A DNA stretch of 64,000 nt from assembly GCA_039621445.1 (NCBI GenBank), contig CP154957.1:40084654-40148653 (forward strand), written 5' to 3'. The notes below the pieces were generated by a model that was given only the letters and a program-made list of their open reading frames with translations, was not told where the DNA came from and ran no database searches. Below are positions 43,301 to 54,970 of this stretch, one piece after another. A program made the position numbers and the translations under genes. This DNA comes from Euglena gracilis (taxonomy: Eukaryota > Euglenida > Euglenophyceae > Euglenales). The stretch's first letter is position 1, and every line of letters starts with the position of its first letter.

Positions 43301-46300
43301 CCCGCCTATGCCAAAGTGAGCCACAAAAACGACTTAGCCCCCGAGTATGTTGCCAACACAGAAGGGATTTTGTTATTTGAGGCTCGGATTGGGGTGGAGG
43401 GGGGAGTTTTCTGCCTCTCGTGATGCAGAATGCTTGCATTTCTAAAGGATTTTCATGTAATCCCTGTTTCATCAGTGGTTTTTTACCCCTCCGGACCCCC
43501 ATCAAGGGCCCACCGACCCCCCACTGACCAAAGATTTCCATCTGGGGGTGTTTATTTAGGCGTAAGACACTTATTTGGACCCATCCGGACCATTTCCGGG
43601 TGATTTGGGCCCGCCACAGACCATTTTTATGACCGCCGACTAGCCACCGACTAGTTTGCATTGGATTTCGTTCATGGGGGGGGGGGCTTAAAAGTCGGGG
43701 GTTTTGACCTGTTAGTACATTAGAGTGGGTAGTCGGCCGACTAGTTGGCCGACTACCCACTACCCCCCCCCCCTGTCTCGCCGACTAGCTACCGACTAGG
43801 CCTAGTCAGCAGACCAATTGGGTAGTCGGCCGACTAGTCGGCCGACTACCCACTACCCCCCCCAGTCTACCGCCTTGCGCCGGGGGGATGCAAGTTGCAT
43901 AGTTCCACTTTTTGCACAATCCAAATCCTAAATAGTCGCACCCTTGCATAGTAAAAAAATTGCGAAAATTTTTTGCATGTCTTTCCGGTTTTTTGGGGTT
44001 AATTGCACAGGCAAATTGCTCCACTGCCAGAGTTGGACGTTGAGTGCTGGATTTTTGGACCAATTTCAAATTAGCATTGCATAACGAAATATAAGTGCAT
44101 GTAATTAGACAAAGCAACCATGTCATTTTGCAAGTTTGCCCTGCATTTTTCTTTGCTGTGGCATTTTTTCGATTTTTTTTAGCTTTTTTGGCATTTTTGG
44201 GGGAGAAAAAATATGCGCAAGATACACTCTTTTTTGTGCACTGTTCAAAAAAGGATGATTGTCCAAAACATATGTGCCGTGCTGCTTAGAAAAAACGTTG
44301 CAAACTGATTTTTTGGAATCTGCATATGCAATTTGCATGTTTTGATGGCCTTGTAACATGCCGTTGCTGACCGAGCGCCGCCCTCCCCCTCCCAGTGTCC
44401 CATGTCCCCCAGCCCAGTGTTCCGTGGTCCACATTGGGCGCATCCCCGTCTCCCCCCATCTCCTCCTCTTCCCAGCCATCAACAACCCCCCAGTGATCAC
44501 CTTCAGCTGCCCCAGTGCTTGTGCCGGCGGCAACTACACCGCCACCCCCGGCAGCCCCGTGGTCGCCCTCGGCGCGACATACACCTTCACTGGCGCCGAC
44601 AACACCCACCCCCGTACGCCACGACGAACGGCTGCTTGTTAGGAAGTGCAGTCTGATGCATTCATTAGCCTCTGAGTGAAAACAACCCCCAAAAAACCCC
44701 GCAATTTTTGCCAAACTCCAAAAAAAAAACGCAAAAGGCACAAAAAAACGCACCCCCCCCCCGCCTCGCCCCGCCCAAAAAGCACCCAAAACGTAAAGAT
44801 TTTTGCAGTCGGACAGATGGGCTGAACACCCCAGGGGGGGGGAGGATGTCCTGTGGCCCAAACCACCCACCCACTCTTGAAAATCCACTTGCCCATCCCT
44901 TCTGGGGGGAGGATTGTTGCAGGTGGGTGGTTTCCCAAAAGAAATGGGCGGTTGGGTAGGTGGGTGGGTTGATTTTGTTCCGGGGACAGGTACGGGTGTC
45001 GCAAAATGACTCCAAGGTTCAGACCCCAGGCCATGTAGACAGGCAGTTCCCCGGGGTTGGTTTGGAGATGGCTGGCTGGCACATATGGAGTGGCCCGCAG
45101 GGGCTAGGGATGTATATCTGCCTTCAAGACATTTTTTCAACCCCGATTTTCTTTCCAGTCCAGGCCCCAAAAATTCTTTGAACCCACAAAGGAAAACGGC
45201 ACAAACACGAAAAGACCAGGGTGTGACGTAGAGCTGAGCTCTTTGGGAGACCACCCCGGCCCCGGAAAAACACTCATTTTCGGCTCAAAATCACTTTTTC
45301 CGGGTCTGGGAAGGCAAAAAACATCGTTTTGGGCGAAAAAAATTTCAAAATTTTTCGACTTTTTTGATCCAGTTTTGAGCCAAAATCAATGGGTTGGCGG
45401 CCCAAAACGGGGCGCTGGCGGGTCAAAAAGCGCTCATTTTCGACTCCAAAACAGGTTTTACGGGTCCTGGAGGCCAAAAAACATTGTTCCGGGCAAAAAA
45501 AATTTTTCGATTTTTTTCGACTTTTTTGACCCGGTTTTCACCTAAAGTGAATGGGTTGGCGGCCCAAAACGGGGCGCTGGCGGGTCAAAAAGCGCTCATT
45601 TTTGGCTGGAAAACAGTTTTTTCGGGTCCGGGAGGTCAAAAAACATGGTTTTGGGCAAAAAAAAATTTTCGATTTTTTTCGACTTTTTTGACCCGGTTTT
45701 GACCCAAAGTCAATGGATCGGCGGCCCAAAACGGGGCGCCGGCGGGTCGAAAAACGCTCATTTTTGGCTCGAAAACACTTTTTTCGGGTCCGGGAGGTCA
45801 AAAAACATGGTTTTGGGCGAAAAATTTTTTTTCAATTTTTCGGACTTTTTGACCCAAAAATGGCTAAGTCCACCGGCCAGGGGGGGGCGGGGCCTAGCCG
45901 GGGCCGGGGGGGGGTGGGGGGTCCGGGTCGGAAATTTTTTTTCGCTCAAAAACACTTTTTTTGATGTTCTGAAGTGAAAAAAAGTGTTTTTGAGCGAAAA
46001 AAAATTTTTCAAAATTTTGGGTCCCGACCTGCCACCCGACCCGACCCCCCTCACCCAGCCGCCCTGACGGCGCGCGATGGGGTCCCTGAATACCCAAAAC
46101 TGGCCAAAATCGCACAACCAGACCCCGGGAACCCCAAAAAACGGTCAAACCCCCCCCCCCCTAAACGTAATGTTTGACCCCCAATTTGGGTCCCAACTCC
46201 CCGTCTAGCCCGAGATACAGCCAATTTACGGTTTCGGGCCCTGAACGGGCCAAAACTGGCAAAACGGGCCCAAAACCCCCAAAACGGCCGTATCTCGGGC

Positions 46301-49300
46301 TAGGCAAGGAGTTGTCCTAAACCGCGCATACCGATCGATAGGGCGTTCCAAGGTCGTCAAATAAGGTCGCCATCACTTTTCCTCAACTCCGCAGCGTTTT
46401 CGAGATATTTTGAAATTTTCGATTTTTGGACCCCCAGCCCGGCGGCCCTCGAACCCCGGTAGGGGTCCCCGAATACCCAAAAATGGCCCAAAATGGCACA
46501 ACCAGACCCCGGGAACCCCAAAAAACGGTCAAACCCCCCACCTAAACCTAATGATTGACCCCCTGGTTTGGGCTCCAACTCCCCGTCTAGCCCGAGATAC
46601 GGGCAAATTACGCCGCGCATAATGATCGATCGGACGTCCCAAAGTAGAGGAAGGACGTGCTCTATACTTATTCTCAACTCCGCGGAGTTTTCGAGATATT
46701 ATGAAATTATCGATTTTTTGACCCAAAATGACCCTGAAATTTCCCTGGAAAAAAAAACGGTAGACAACTTTTTTGCTTGGGCCATATCTCCGGACTGGCG
46801 GGGAGTTGCGGGTAACCGAAGGGCTCTGGAGGTACTAGGGACCGTCCCCTAACCTATGGGCCATTCACTTTGGGGGCCACGAAATCCAGTCACATCGATA
46901 ATCCCGGGGTTTCCGGACCTACCCAGGGGGACGGGGGGGGGGGCGGGGGGCGGGGGGGGGGGGGGGGGGGGCGGGGGGGGGCGGGGGGGTCCGACCCCCC
47001 CGTCGCCGGGGTGGTAAGCTTCGCTCTTACTCTAAAGAGATAAGAGCTCAGCGACCAGGGTGTGACGTAGAGCTGAGCTCTTTGGGAGACCACCCCAGCC
47101 CGGCCCGGGAAAAACGCTCATTTTCGGCTCAAAAACAGTTTTTCTGGGTCCGGGAGGCCAAAAAACATCGTTTTGGGGCAAAAATTCTTTTTCGAATTTT
47201 TTTGACTTTTTTGACCCGGTTTTGACCCAAAGTCAATGGGTTGGCGGCCCAAAACGGGGCGCTTGCGGGTCGAAAAACGCTCATTTTTGGCTCAAACACA
47301 GGTTTTCCCGGTCCGGGAGGCCCAAAAACATCGTTTTGGGGCAAAAAATTTTTTTCGATTTTTTCGACTTTTTTGACCCGGTTTTGACCCAAAATCAATG
47401 GGTTGGCGGCCCAAAACGGGGCGCCGGCGGGTCGAAAACCGCTCATTTTTGGCTCAAAAACAGTTTTTCTGGGTCCGGGAGGCCAAAAAACATCGTTTCG
47501 GGCAAAAAAAAATTTTCGATTTTTTTCGACTTTTTTCACCCGGTTTTGACCCAAAGTCAATGGGTCGGCAGCCCAAAACCGGGCGCCGGCGGGTCGAAAA
47601 ATGCTCATTTTTGGCTCGAAAACACTTTTTTCGGGTCCGAGAGGTCAAAAAACATGGTTTTGGGCGAAAAAAAATTTTTTGAATTTTTTTGACTTTTTGA
47701 CCCAAAAATGACTAAGTCCACCGGCCAGGGGGGGGGGGGCATCCAGGGGGGGGAGGGCATGGAGGGGTCCGGGTCGGAAAATTTTTTTCGCTCAAAAACA
47801 CTTTTTTTGATGTTCTGAAGTGAAAAAAAGTGTTTTTGAGCGAAAAAAAATTTTACAAAATTTTGGGTCCCGACCTGCCACCCGACCCCCCTCACCAAGC
47901 CGCCCTGACGGCGCGCGATGGGGTCCCCGAATACCCAAAACTGGCCCAAAATCGCGCAACCAGACCCCGGGAACCCCAAAAAACGGTCAAACCCCCCCCC
48001 TAAACGTAATGTTTGACCCCCAATTTGGGTTCCAACTCCCCGTCTAGCCCGAGATACGGCCAATTTACGGTTTCGGGCCCTGAACGGGCCAAAACTGGCC
48101 AAACTGGCCCAAAACCCCCAAAACGGCCGTATCTCGGGCTAGGCAAGGAGTTGTCCTAAACCGCGCATACCGATCGATAGGGCGTTCCAAGGTCGTCAAA
48201 TAAGGTCGCCATCACTTTTCCTCAACTCCGCAGCGTTTTCGAGATATTTTGAAATTTTCGATTTTTGGACCCCAGCCCGGCAGCCCTCGAACCCCCGCAT
48301 GGGTCCCCGAATACCCAAAAATGGCCCAAAATCGCACAACCAGGCCCCGGGAACCCCAAAAAACGGTCAAACCCCCCCCCTAAACCTAATGATTGACCCC
48401 CTGGTTTGGGCTCCAACTCCCCGTCTAGCCCGAGATACGGCCAATTTACGGTTTCGGGCCCCGAACTGGCCCGACACAGCCAAAACTGGCCAAACTGGCC
48501 CAAAACCCCAAAATGGCCGTATCTCGGGCTAGGCGGGGAGTTGGCCCGAACCGCGCATACCGATCGATCGGGCGTCCCAAAGTTGAGGAATGACGTCCTC
48601 TTCACTTTTTCTCAACTCCCCAGCGTTTTTGAGATATTTTGAAATTTTCGATTTTTTGACCCCAAAATGACCCTGAAATTTCCCCGGAAAAAAAAACGGT
48701 AGACAACTTTTTTGCTCGGGCCATATCTCCGGACTGGCGGGGAGTTGCGGGTAACCGAAGGACTCTGGAGGTACTAGGGATCGTCCCCTAACCTATAGGC
48801 TATTCACTTTGGGGGCCCGGAAATCCAGTCACATCGATAATCCCGGGGTTTCCGGACCTACCCAGGGGGGGGCGGGGGGGGGTGGGGGGGGGGGGGGGGG
48901 GGGGGGGGTGGTCCGACCCCCCCTCCGGCCGGGGTGGTAAGCTTCGCTCTTACTCTAAAGAGATAAGAGCTCAGCGACCCCCCCAAAAGTCTCACCCATG
49001 CATCCGGGGTTGGATATCACCACAGAGTGCAGGCCTAATCCAACAATCTGGGGGGGGATTGGAGATCTACTGTTTTGATGCCATACCGCCATGGTTTATC
49101 TGCACCCACCCCACAGGCGTAGTCATCGTGGACGTGGATGCAGGCTCTGGCTTGGTCCAAATCCTTCTGTCTGCCTCAAAGGGCAACTTCCGCCTGGTGT
49201 GCAATGCCTGCTGTGACGTCGTCCATTTGTGGGAATGGCGGCCAGGCACATGAAAAGGGAAAAATGATGGCAATCATGCTCTTCAATTTCTGCCCATGGA

Positions 49301-51951
49301 ATCCATATTTTTATTTGTGTGATATTTTTTTTATATTTTATATAAAATATATGTGTGTATAAATGTATACATGTGACATGTGATATTTTTTTGAAATCGT
49401 TTTTCTGGATCGCTTGAGGTGCATTTGTTCCGGTGTGTCATCAAAGTGTGGACAACTTCCTTCGCAGGGCAACGCCACGGGGCTCAAGTTCACATACCCA
49501 GTGGTGTACAACGCGTCCAACCCGCCGGACCTCATCCTTGCCATGGGCACCCTGGTACGGCCCACCGCTGCGTCGCGCGGCAGTGCGTGCAGCACCAAGA
49601 TGTGTAGTTGTGAGTGAATGAGCGAGCAATCGGGAAACCCAGCCAGCGGGTTGACAAAAGTGGGCGAGCGAGAGGTGGAGTGGACGATGCAGATGTTGAT
49701 GTATGGGCGAATTCAAGCGTGCTTCCCTGCCAACAACGGACACAGGCAAACCCCTGGTACAGGTCCAGTATGGGGTTAGATCCCGCAGCCAACACAAAAA
49801 CTGCTGTCTGTTAACGTGGGGGAGCCCACCCCCTTGCCCCCACCCCCCTGGACGCTGTCGTGTGACTGGCTTGTCAAGCTGAGGCGGCCGCAAAGGGTTG
49901 TTCACCTCAGTGCGAAAGTTCGGCCACGCCAGTGGCAAATGCCTTGCTGGGTTTACTGCAGGCAGGGTTGGTAGCAGCTGTATCGCTTCGTTGTGCATCT
50001 CGATGAATTTTTTGGTGATTTCCCATCCGGGATGGGTTTTGTTCCTTTTTGTATGAATTTCTGCATTCATTATTTGTATATTCAAGAGGGAGGGGGTTTT
50101 TACTGCAAAGCACGTCGATGTTGTAAGGGAGGCAATAGTTCAGATGTGTTTTCCCTCTCACCCATTGTTAATTCAAAAGGAAGGAGCGTTTTAAGTCATC
50201 TCTTTTTTGTTTTTTTCAATAAGAACATCGCCCCCCCTCCAGGAGTTGAGTGGGTGGGTGGATCTTGTGGCATAGCCCCCAACGTCTCATGCCAGGGTGT
50301 GGTATGGGTCAAGTCGAAAAGAGGTTTCTTCAGCAGCCCACGGTCCCAGTAGTATGATGGGGAGTACGTCACCCCCCCCCCCCCGAGTCATACAAACCGA
50401 TGAGCGATTTTTGCCTATTTTCGCCTATTTACGCCTATTTACACCTATTTGTGTTGGTTGTTGTTTCCACTGCACAGGGGCGAGTTTTGGATACTCTCAT
50501 TAAAAAGGACGGGGGTCAGGGTCAGGGAATAGGGTTCATGTTGGGATTTTCGGCCTAAATTCAGCCCCACCATAAACCCCATTTTTCATGGCCCGGCAGC
50601 CGAAACACCAGGAGGAAAAACGTGTCAGGTGGTTTGGGACCCCCGAAAAGGTGGTACCGGTGCGTCAGACAGCAGGGACTGGACTCACACTACTAAAACT
50701 GCAGACCTATTAGTTTAAGGCTGCCATTTTTTTTTCTGCTGCGCTGAAAAATTCCTGGCAACGCTCGACATTTAAAAATTTGCAAGCCGACCTGGGTGTG
50801 TGGGGACCCCCAGGGGACTTAAAAGGAAGCCCCGCACCGCGCAAATGTTTTTGTGGGCGGATGCCCAGTTGTTCCATCCCCCCTCCCGTGCCAGACCACC
50901 ATTAACGCCGCCTTGAACCAGACGGTGTACACCCGCACCGCCGCCGGGGAGGAGGACATGATCATCGCCGTCAACGACATGGGTAACACAGGTGGCTGCC
51001 CAGCGGGCACCATGCCCCCCCCCGAGCTGCCCCCCCCCCCGAGCTATTCCCATGGGGGGGACGGGAATAGCTCACTGTCATAGCACTTTTTGTAAAGAAC
51101 TTTCCAAAAAGTGCTCACAAATCGACGTTTTTGGGCACAGGGGGTAGACCGACAGGGGTAGTGCCCCCGCATCCCCCCAATCCCCCGTGCTCTGGATGTG
51201 TGCCAATAGGATAAAGAATTGTAAATGTGAGATCAAAGGAATCACTTTGATGTGGGCACACTCCATCCCCTGTCCACCCCCTCGCGTGATTACAAAGTGA
51301 ACAAAGTCAACCAAGTGATTAAGGAGGATAACGTGCTGCTTCATGCGAGGTTCATTTTTCTTTATTAATGGTTGTAGCTTCTCTTGTTCACCATTTTTTT
51401 ACCAACATGACTGTTTTTTTTCTTTGAAGTGGTCCCATTCCAAGTGAGAGGACAATGATTGGTCTTTGGTACTGAGTGTGCTTGGTTTTGGGTTGGATTG
51501 CACTTGGATTCCGTGAAGAGAACTCGTTGGGAGTTTTTGGCCTTCCAGCTTTCTTTTCTTGGGTTTTTTGCAAGTAGTTGCAGTTTTGGCTGGTTTTCCA
51601 TTCCATATTTTAAAGGCATTGTAAATTTCAATGTCTTTTTCTGATTCAATTTCATCAATTTTTGTGTTTTTTGTGCATGTGTTTGTTTTCGCAGCAGCGT
51701 ATGGGTTTTTCTTATCTGGGTAGCCGAAAAAGGTCCTCAGTTGGTCATATTTGTACTGGTTAATTATTTGGGAGGTCCCATTGGAGGGGGTCACCTGCCC
51801 TGGCCATGATCACAACATTCCTTGGCTGGCCCCCCAAGGCAGGGGGCCCCCCACCGGGCAAACCCATCTCCGGCTCCGGCCCTGCAATTCCCCGCCCGCC
51901 CCAGGCCGCGGTGGGCCGGGCACGGACGTGTCCATCTTCACCCTCTACTGA
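34492..51951 (+). CDS. Secreted protein with cadherin-like (tandem-95-type) modules (about 20 exons)
   Basis: Starts with a signal peptide (MWLLALFLLGLAAPSLTA, then NQTC). Exons: 34492-34608, 34930-34961 (tentative), 35058-35177, 35230-35251, 36214-36341, 36588-36740, 37480-37662, 37917-38070, 38842-38914, 39054-39150, 39443-39659, 40587-40702, 41885-42011, 42308-42369, 42420-42510, 44476-44613, 49117-49196, 49468-49554, 50895-50991 and 51905-51951 (TGA). The total is about 715 residues. Phases match throughout except before 36214, where a small exon is probably missed. Two Cys/Tyr-rich units (EYCYYYPSTGYQC; VCYYSAPYGYDCYY) precede four beta-sandwich-like repeats. Each repeat opens with an NPPxI-type motif (NSPPEI, VNNPPI, VNDHPV, INNPPV), passes a DxD motif, and in most cases ends with V(N/D)D.GNTGG-like residues. 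There is no transmembrane segment. The likely role is extracellular adhesion or matrix; its ligand is unknown. Confidence 0.78.
35391..35989 (+). repeat. (TGAC)n, (CATA)n and (GT)n microsatellites
   Basis: About 60 bp of (TGAC)n (35391-35449), then roughly 410 bp of (CATA)n with GCATGC interruptions (about 35465-35880), then (GT)n at 35942-35989. All lie in introns of the secreted-protein gene. The matching long open frames encode only Ile-His-Thr-Tyr or Met-Tyr-Val-Cys repeats. Confidence 0.95.
37183..37368 (+). repeat. (CA)n followed by (CTCA)n
   Basis: A short CA run, then about 165 bp of nearly perfect CTCA tetranucleotides, ending about 110 bp upstream of the exon at 37480. Confidence 0.95.
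40302..40476 (+). repeat. (CT)n and (GGGT)n microsatellites
   Basis: (CT)n with one T-rich interruption (40302-40370), a short (GT)n, then (GGGT)n at about 40418-40476. This is about 110 bp upstream of the exon at 40587. Confidence 0.9.
42859..43872. mobile_element. Fold-back element with long terminal inverted repeats
   Basis: The left end reads CGGTAGCCTGGGGGGGGG, then TAGTGGGTAGTCGGCCGACTA. The right end is its reverse complement with one change (C to A) in the outer part. The left arm (about 42859-43025) and right arm (about 43665-43872) also share the inverted words CACTCTAATGTACTAACRGG, TCAAAACC and CGACTTTTAAGCCCCCCC. The arms contain internal palindromes based on GTCGGCCGACTAGTCGGCCG. 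The core of about 640 bp has no recognisable protein. It contains a direct repeat of about 30 bp (TTGCCAACACAGAAGGGATT and following bases at about 43236 and 43349). The element lies wholly in the intron 42511-44475, so it is likely non-autonomous. Confidence 0.7.
45215..47053 (+). repeat. Large tandem duplication, unit A
   Basis: It starts ACCAGGGTGTGACGTAGAGC and ends TAAGAGCTCAGCG before the same start string recurs at 47054. Inside, in order: three subunits of about 161 bp (GGCGGCCCAAAACGGGGCGC at about 45397, 45558, 45720), an inverted pair around 45945-46010 (TCGCTCAAAAACACTTTTTT and complement), a CTAGCCCGAGATAC / GTATCTCGGGCTAG inverted pair near 46205-46300, a second diverged copy of that module, and a G-run of about 80 bp (46923-46990). 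It is non-coding and lies in the intron 44614-49116. Confidence 0.85.
47054..48979 (+). repeat. Large tandem duplication, unit B
   Basis: Second copy of the preceding unit, about 1.92 kb, with the same order of internal modules: subunits at about 47243, 47403 and 47565; the TCGCTCAAAAACAC inverted pair at about 47785-47850; CTAGCCCGAGATAC inverted pairs at about 48042-48140 and 48424-48535; and a G-run near 48867-48910. It keeps a segment in the second CTAGCCCGAGATAC module that unit A lacks, explaining most of the length difference. Identity by eye is high over hundreds of bases. Confidence 0.85.
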
Positions 51952-52579
51952 CCCGTTGGCCCCCGTCCTCCCCTTTAGCCGCCCTTCCCCCTTCTGAGTG
52001 AATTGCGACCCCGCCTGGCCGTGGCCTCCCTCTCCACTGGTGGATGCCCCGCACGGCTGTGGCTTCAGCAATGGCTGCACAAGTCACTGCGCGATGCCCA
52101 GTCATTCCAGGAAATGGACGAAGAAGAAGTGGTTGACGCGAAATGTTCCATGTTGACATTGAACGGACGTCGTGCGTTTATGTGTTTTGGAGGAGAAATA
52201 TTTGTTGAAGAAACAAAAAAACGCAAAGGGTTTTTGTAAGAATGCTCTTCTTTCTGTCGATTAAAGAACGTTTTCATTGAGTGGTGGTCAGTATTCATTT
52301 GGACGTTTCCCTCGTGAGGCTTTTGTGAGGCTCATTTTTGACCTTCATTTTGCCCACAGCCCCCTCCTTCAAAAGAAGACGCAGGTCTTATTTTTGTGTT
52401 CGCTGCTGGACACCTCCGAGTCGTTTATGAGGAGGTATTTCTTGGATTTCTATTTAACCAATCCAGGGCCAAGAATATGCTTTCTTTTGCTCCCAGAGAA
52501 TAAAGAAGTTTTTTGGCACCATGTTTGCATTGCTGCAAGTTCAAAAATCTTAGGCGGCCGGATTTAAATTTAAGCTTTT

Positions 52580-54970
52580 TGTGTTGATTTGCGCATTTGC
52601 GCAAATTTCCAATACTTTTGATTTCGGCTGTGCGGCCCCGGGGGGTTTGAAAACAAGGTTACAAAAAGGTTGTAAAAAATGAGCAAAATTCTGTTTTTGG
52701 CGGGGCGACCCCCCGGACTTTGGCGGAAAATGGTGTTTTTGGGGGGTCCTGAAATGGGCTCCGTACCTCGAAACCCTCGGGGCCTTTCCCACCTGGAAGT
52801 GAAAAAAACGCAAAAACGCGGCACAGGAACGGGACCTTTACTGCCCTTGTTGCTCTTTTCGGCTGTTTCCTCGGGTGAGCCCAAGCTGCCGGCGGTGTGC
52901 GTGTTGGGTGTTTGCCGGACTGCGTTGCTTGCGGCGCCTTGCTGTGGTGTTTTTGGGTTGTTTGTTAAAGCGCGGGGAGGAGGTGCCGGGGGGTGTGGGT
53001 GTGGTGTGACCAAGCCGGAAGATAGGGTGCAGGGGAAGGAAGGACAGTGCGGGTTGTTTGGCAAATGATGCACAGAGGGGAAGAAATAGGGTCCGCAGGG
53101 AATGTCAGGGACGGGTGTCTCCCACCCCACTTATACCCGGGCTCCGCACAACCAGTTTTGTGGCAAAGAACCCATCGGAAGAAGCCCGATTCTTGAAGGA
53201 CAAAATTGTGTTTATTTGCGCAAATGTGCACACAAACATAATTATGTTGGTGCGCGCATTTACGCAAACAAACACCTGTCCTTCAAGGGTTGGGCTTTAG
53301 CACCCAGGAACCGACATCGTCAATAAACGGTGTGACAAAGGGGCCGTGACGGCGCGGTCCAGCTGGCTGTCCTGAAACATATTTTGGTGGGTTTGGCACT
53401 GTTTGTCGACGGCGCAGTGCGCGCACAAACATAATTATGTTTATTTGCGCATTTGCGCAAACAAACATACTTCGTGTTGGTGGGCGCAGATGCTCAAATA
53501 AACATAAAGAAGAAGGGTGTGACCGAAACACAACCTTCAAACACCAGCAGCAGATGTGGTTCGTTTGCGCAGTTGCGCGCATCCCGTTGTTTGTGGGCGC
53601 AAATGCGCAAATGAACACCATGAAAACATTTGCGCAATCTACATCTGGTTTATTTGCACATTTGCGCCCACAAACAACGTGATGTGCAAATGCGCAAATG
53701 AACCACCAAAGGAGGAGTCAAAAGCGGCTTCATTTGGCCATCCAACAGCTACCTTTAGTGGCCTCTGAATGGGTTCAACCCAAATGACCACACGCTCTCC
53801 TCAGGCACCTGGTATTAAGGTGCCGTTTCTGGTCCATTGACAGGTCCCACAAAAGATGGAGACAGAGGATCTCCCAAAGGTGGGTGGGCAGCTACCCGAT
53901 AACGGTGCACGTCCGCCGGCACCGATTTTAGGATCCCAAGTGCCCTGCCACTGGCCTGCGGCCTGGGCTCCGCTGCTGCAGCCCCATCAGCTGCTGATGC
54001 TTCAGCACCCACCAGGCCGGCATCGACGCCGGGGAACAGCAGTACAAATGTACACACGTAAGGCAGGCAAATTTTGGTCAGTCAGATACCGCGTTCCAGT
54101 GAACATTACACACTACGTCTCACCACAAATTTCATCACCGCGTAATTGTGGTGCAAACCAATGGTTGGCGTGTGGAACAACGTTCGCCAGTCGTCACGGA
54201 CGAGGAGATGGTATCGCACAACTGATGTGTGTTGGGCGCACCAACCCATTTTTGTTTGTGTGCGCTAAGGCTTCTACAAACACATTATTTTTGAAGCTAT
54301 TGATTAAATGTTGGTGCGCGCATTTGCGCAAATGCGCAAACAAACGTTATTGTGTTTATTTATTGTATTTATTTATATGCACGCACCAACACGTCCATCA
54401 CGTTCAAAAACCGCGTAGAATCATGGTCATCATCGGTGTGCTTTAACACAGACATGTTGTTCGTTGCCTCCCATTGCACAAGCCATCCGCATACCAGTTT
54501 CCCCAAGATGTTGGTTTGCGCATTTGCGCGCACCAACACAATTTGTTTGTGCGCGCATTTGCGCACAACACAATTTGTTTGTGCGCGCATTTGATTTTTG
54601 ATTTCAATGTTTTGTGTTTATTTGTGCAAATGCGCCATAAACAGACATCAGTTGTGTGATGGCTGGCTGACGTAGTGTGTGATGTAAGAAGGCTCTGTGT
54701 TTCCTTACGGGCGGCTGCAGTATTCAAGCCAGTTCAGGCACCACGTCAGCACCAGTAAACAGCCGGCGTGTGCTTTTCACCTGTTTGACATACAAGAGCA
54801 CCAGTCTCACCCTCCGCCCTCTTCGCATCACTCGGAAAACAATGTGTACCAAACTACCGGGAGTTACATCCCCTCAACAGTGGGGTGTAACAGTTCATAA
54901 GCTGTCTTCCGTGTGTCAGGGTACAGGTTCCAGAAATTTCGTAAATTTTGCGCATTTGCGCAAATGCGCC
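52580..54970. repeat. Cluster of TTTGCGCATTTGCGCAAA-type palindromes
   Basis: At least ten sites contain variants of (T)TTGCGCAAATGCGCAA or TTGCGCATTTGCGCAA, many joined to ACAAACATAATTATGTTTATT or GTTGGTGCGCGCATTT. Sites are near 52590, 53213, 53250, 53420, 53450, 53565, 53605, 53665, 53690, 54320, 54525, 54560 and 54955. Orientation alternates. Open frames on both strands translate to similar short peptides only because of the repeat. Confidence 0.8.
53843..54057 (+). other. Possible orphan exons
   Basis: TTGACAG|GTCCCACAAAAGATGGAG...CCAAAG|gtgggt (53843-53878) and TTTTAG|GATCCC...ACACAC|gtaagg (53931-54057) have good splice-site contexts. The second is open in two frames, one Ala/Pro/Ser-rich and one with a WPAAWAPLLQPHQLL segment. 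I recognise no protein. They could be 5' exons of the dynein gene, a separate small gene, or chance. Confidence 0.25.

Noticed and set aside
53400-54700. Several open frames encoding similar ICAFAQTN-like peptides
   Set aside because: The similarity comes from the palindromic GCGCAAA repeat read in several frames and on both strands; no start or splice context supports them.
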